Shown here: piece by piece, positions 63,712-64,000 of the stretch | Position numbering within the stretch: the stretch's first letter is position 1 | How the letters are laid out: each line of letters starts with the position of its first letter | Assembly: GCA_027036135.1 (NCBI GenBank) | Contig: JALVSY010000007.1 | Span: 810,880 to 874,879 of the forward strand | DNA: 64,000 nt | Direction of reading: 5' to 3' | DNA from: Pyrodictiaceae archaeon | Lineage (GTDB): Archaea; Thermoproteota; Thermoprotei_A; Sulfolobales; Pyrodictiaceae | Program-made: the position numbers and the translations under genes | Notes under the pieces: model-generated | Databases searched by the model: none | The model's input: only the letters and a program-made list of their open reading frames with translations | What the model was told of the DNA's origin: nothing

Positions 63712-64000
63712 GACGCATCAAGGGGACTAGCGCGCTATGGTTTTCCTCGCTCCTGTATTCTCCTCTCTATGTAGTTCAGGGTAGCACCTATTAGGTCCAA
63801 AGAAGAGGGTCACGTAAGAAAACACTCATCCACTATTGTTACCCGCGTATAGCAATCGGTTAGGATACCCGCTTAGGTGCTATGGCTCTCTCATTGTCAC
63901 CGAACCGACAAGTGGAATAGAAAATTCTACCTAAGACTAATCTAGTAATATCAGAGTATACTAGGACTCGGGTCTTCTCTTTCTATGAATCCAGATTAGA
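63712..64000. other. Terminal region without a supported gene
   Basis: About 290 bp to the window edge. The longest frame (32 codons, minus strand near 63740-63835) has no ribosome site and no recognisable sequence. No RNA motif seen. A gene starting beyond the edge cannot be excluded. Confidence 0.4.

Noticed and set aside
63740-63835. 32-codon minus-strand frame near the window end
   Set aside because: No ribosome site, no recognisable sequence, too short to support.

Overview
The window is chromosomal DNA of a hyperthermophilic crenarchaeon, most likely Desulfurococcales of the Pyrodictiaceae type (Hyperthermus/Pyrodictium/Pyrolobus-like). The basis is the chromatin protein Cren7, an A-type ATP synthase, Cdc48 and PAN, aIF1A/RIO1/Pno1, TFE, MBF1, TmcA, Taw3, Trm56, cyclic 2,3-diphosphoglycerate synthetase, an intron-containing tRNA with encoded CCA, a C/D box sRNA, and heavy use of GTG and TTG starts behind GGTG/GGAGG ribosome sites. 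The species assignment is inference. I see no CRISPR array, insertion sequence, provirus or rRNA.

Layout. 0-6 kb: ATP synthase subunits I (+), C and H (-), then Cdc48 (-). 6-12 kb: a sugar-isomerase-like protein, cyclic 2,3-DPG synthetase, a ModD-like phosphoribosyltransferase and a translation/ribosome-assembly group (aIF1A, RIO1, Pno1-like KH protein). 12-15 kb: orphan membrane proteins, an intron-bearing tRNA, and a decaying patch holding a frameshifted O-methyltransferase and a broken EamA/DMT transporter. 15-20 kb: dCTP deaminase, then biotin ligase divergent from a three-gene biotin-dependent acyl-CoA carboxylase. 20-24.4 kb: TmcA, a secreted/anchored orphan, a VTT/DedA-like protein and a Mut7-C RNase. 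24.5-28.8 kb: five consecutive genes made only of CBS domains (about 18 domains). 28.8-38 kb: information-processing genes (Taw3, PhoH-KH, a putative metallopeptidase, YkgJ-type, PAN, MBF1, HflX, Trm56, TFE, a C5-cytosine methyltransferase, a COG4080-like protein). 38-50.6 kb: AHCY, tRNA(CAT), Cren7, mevalonate kinase, Nudix, eL33, class III aminotransferase, crenarchaeal orphans, SPOUT methylase, GT4, FolE and pyrophosphatase. 50.8-64 kb: DUF89, radical SAM, C/D sRNA, TGT-like enzyme, FeoB, glutamate dehydrogenase, hydroxyacid reductase, nucleotidyltransferase, dUTPase, PTPS-family enzyme, KaiC-like ATPase.

Genes that work together: biotin ligase loads the carrier protein used by the biotin carboxylase and carboxyltransferase. 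dCTP deaminase and dUTPase make dUMP and clear dUTP. FolE and the PTPS-family protein (ExxHGH motif) fit a pterin route. AHCY removes the by-product of the many SAM methyltransferases present. Class III aminotransferase and glutamate dehydrogenase fit amino-acid fermentation.

The most unusual observation is that five genes appear to start with CTG (aIF1A at 9899, RIO1 at 10292, a CBS protein at 28204, a nucleotidyltransferase at 60793, a putative metallopeptidase at 30919). Each CTG sits 5-10 nt after a strong purine-rich ribosome site. In four of the five, the extra N-terminus restores family sequence that the next ATG/GTG/TTG would delete. Other items of note are the CBS-only gene array, a well-formed C/D sRNA with its own TATA box, and two AAA ATPases without a proteasome-docking HbYX tail.
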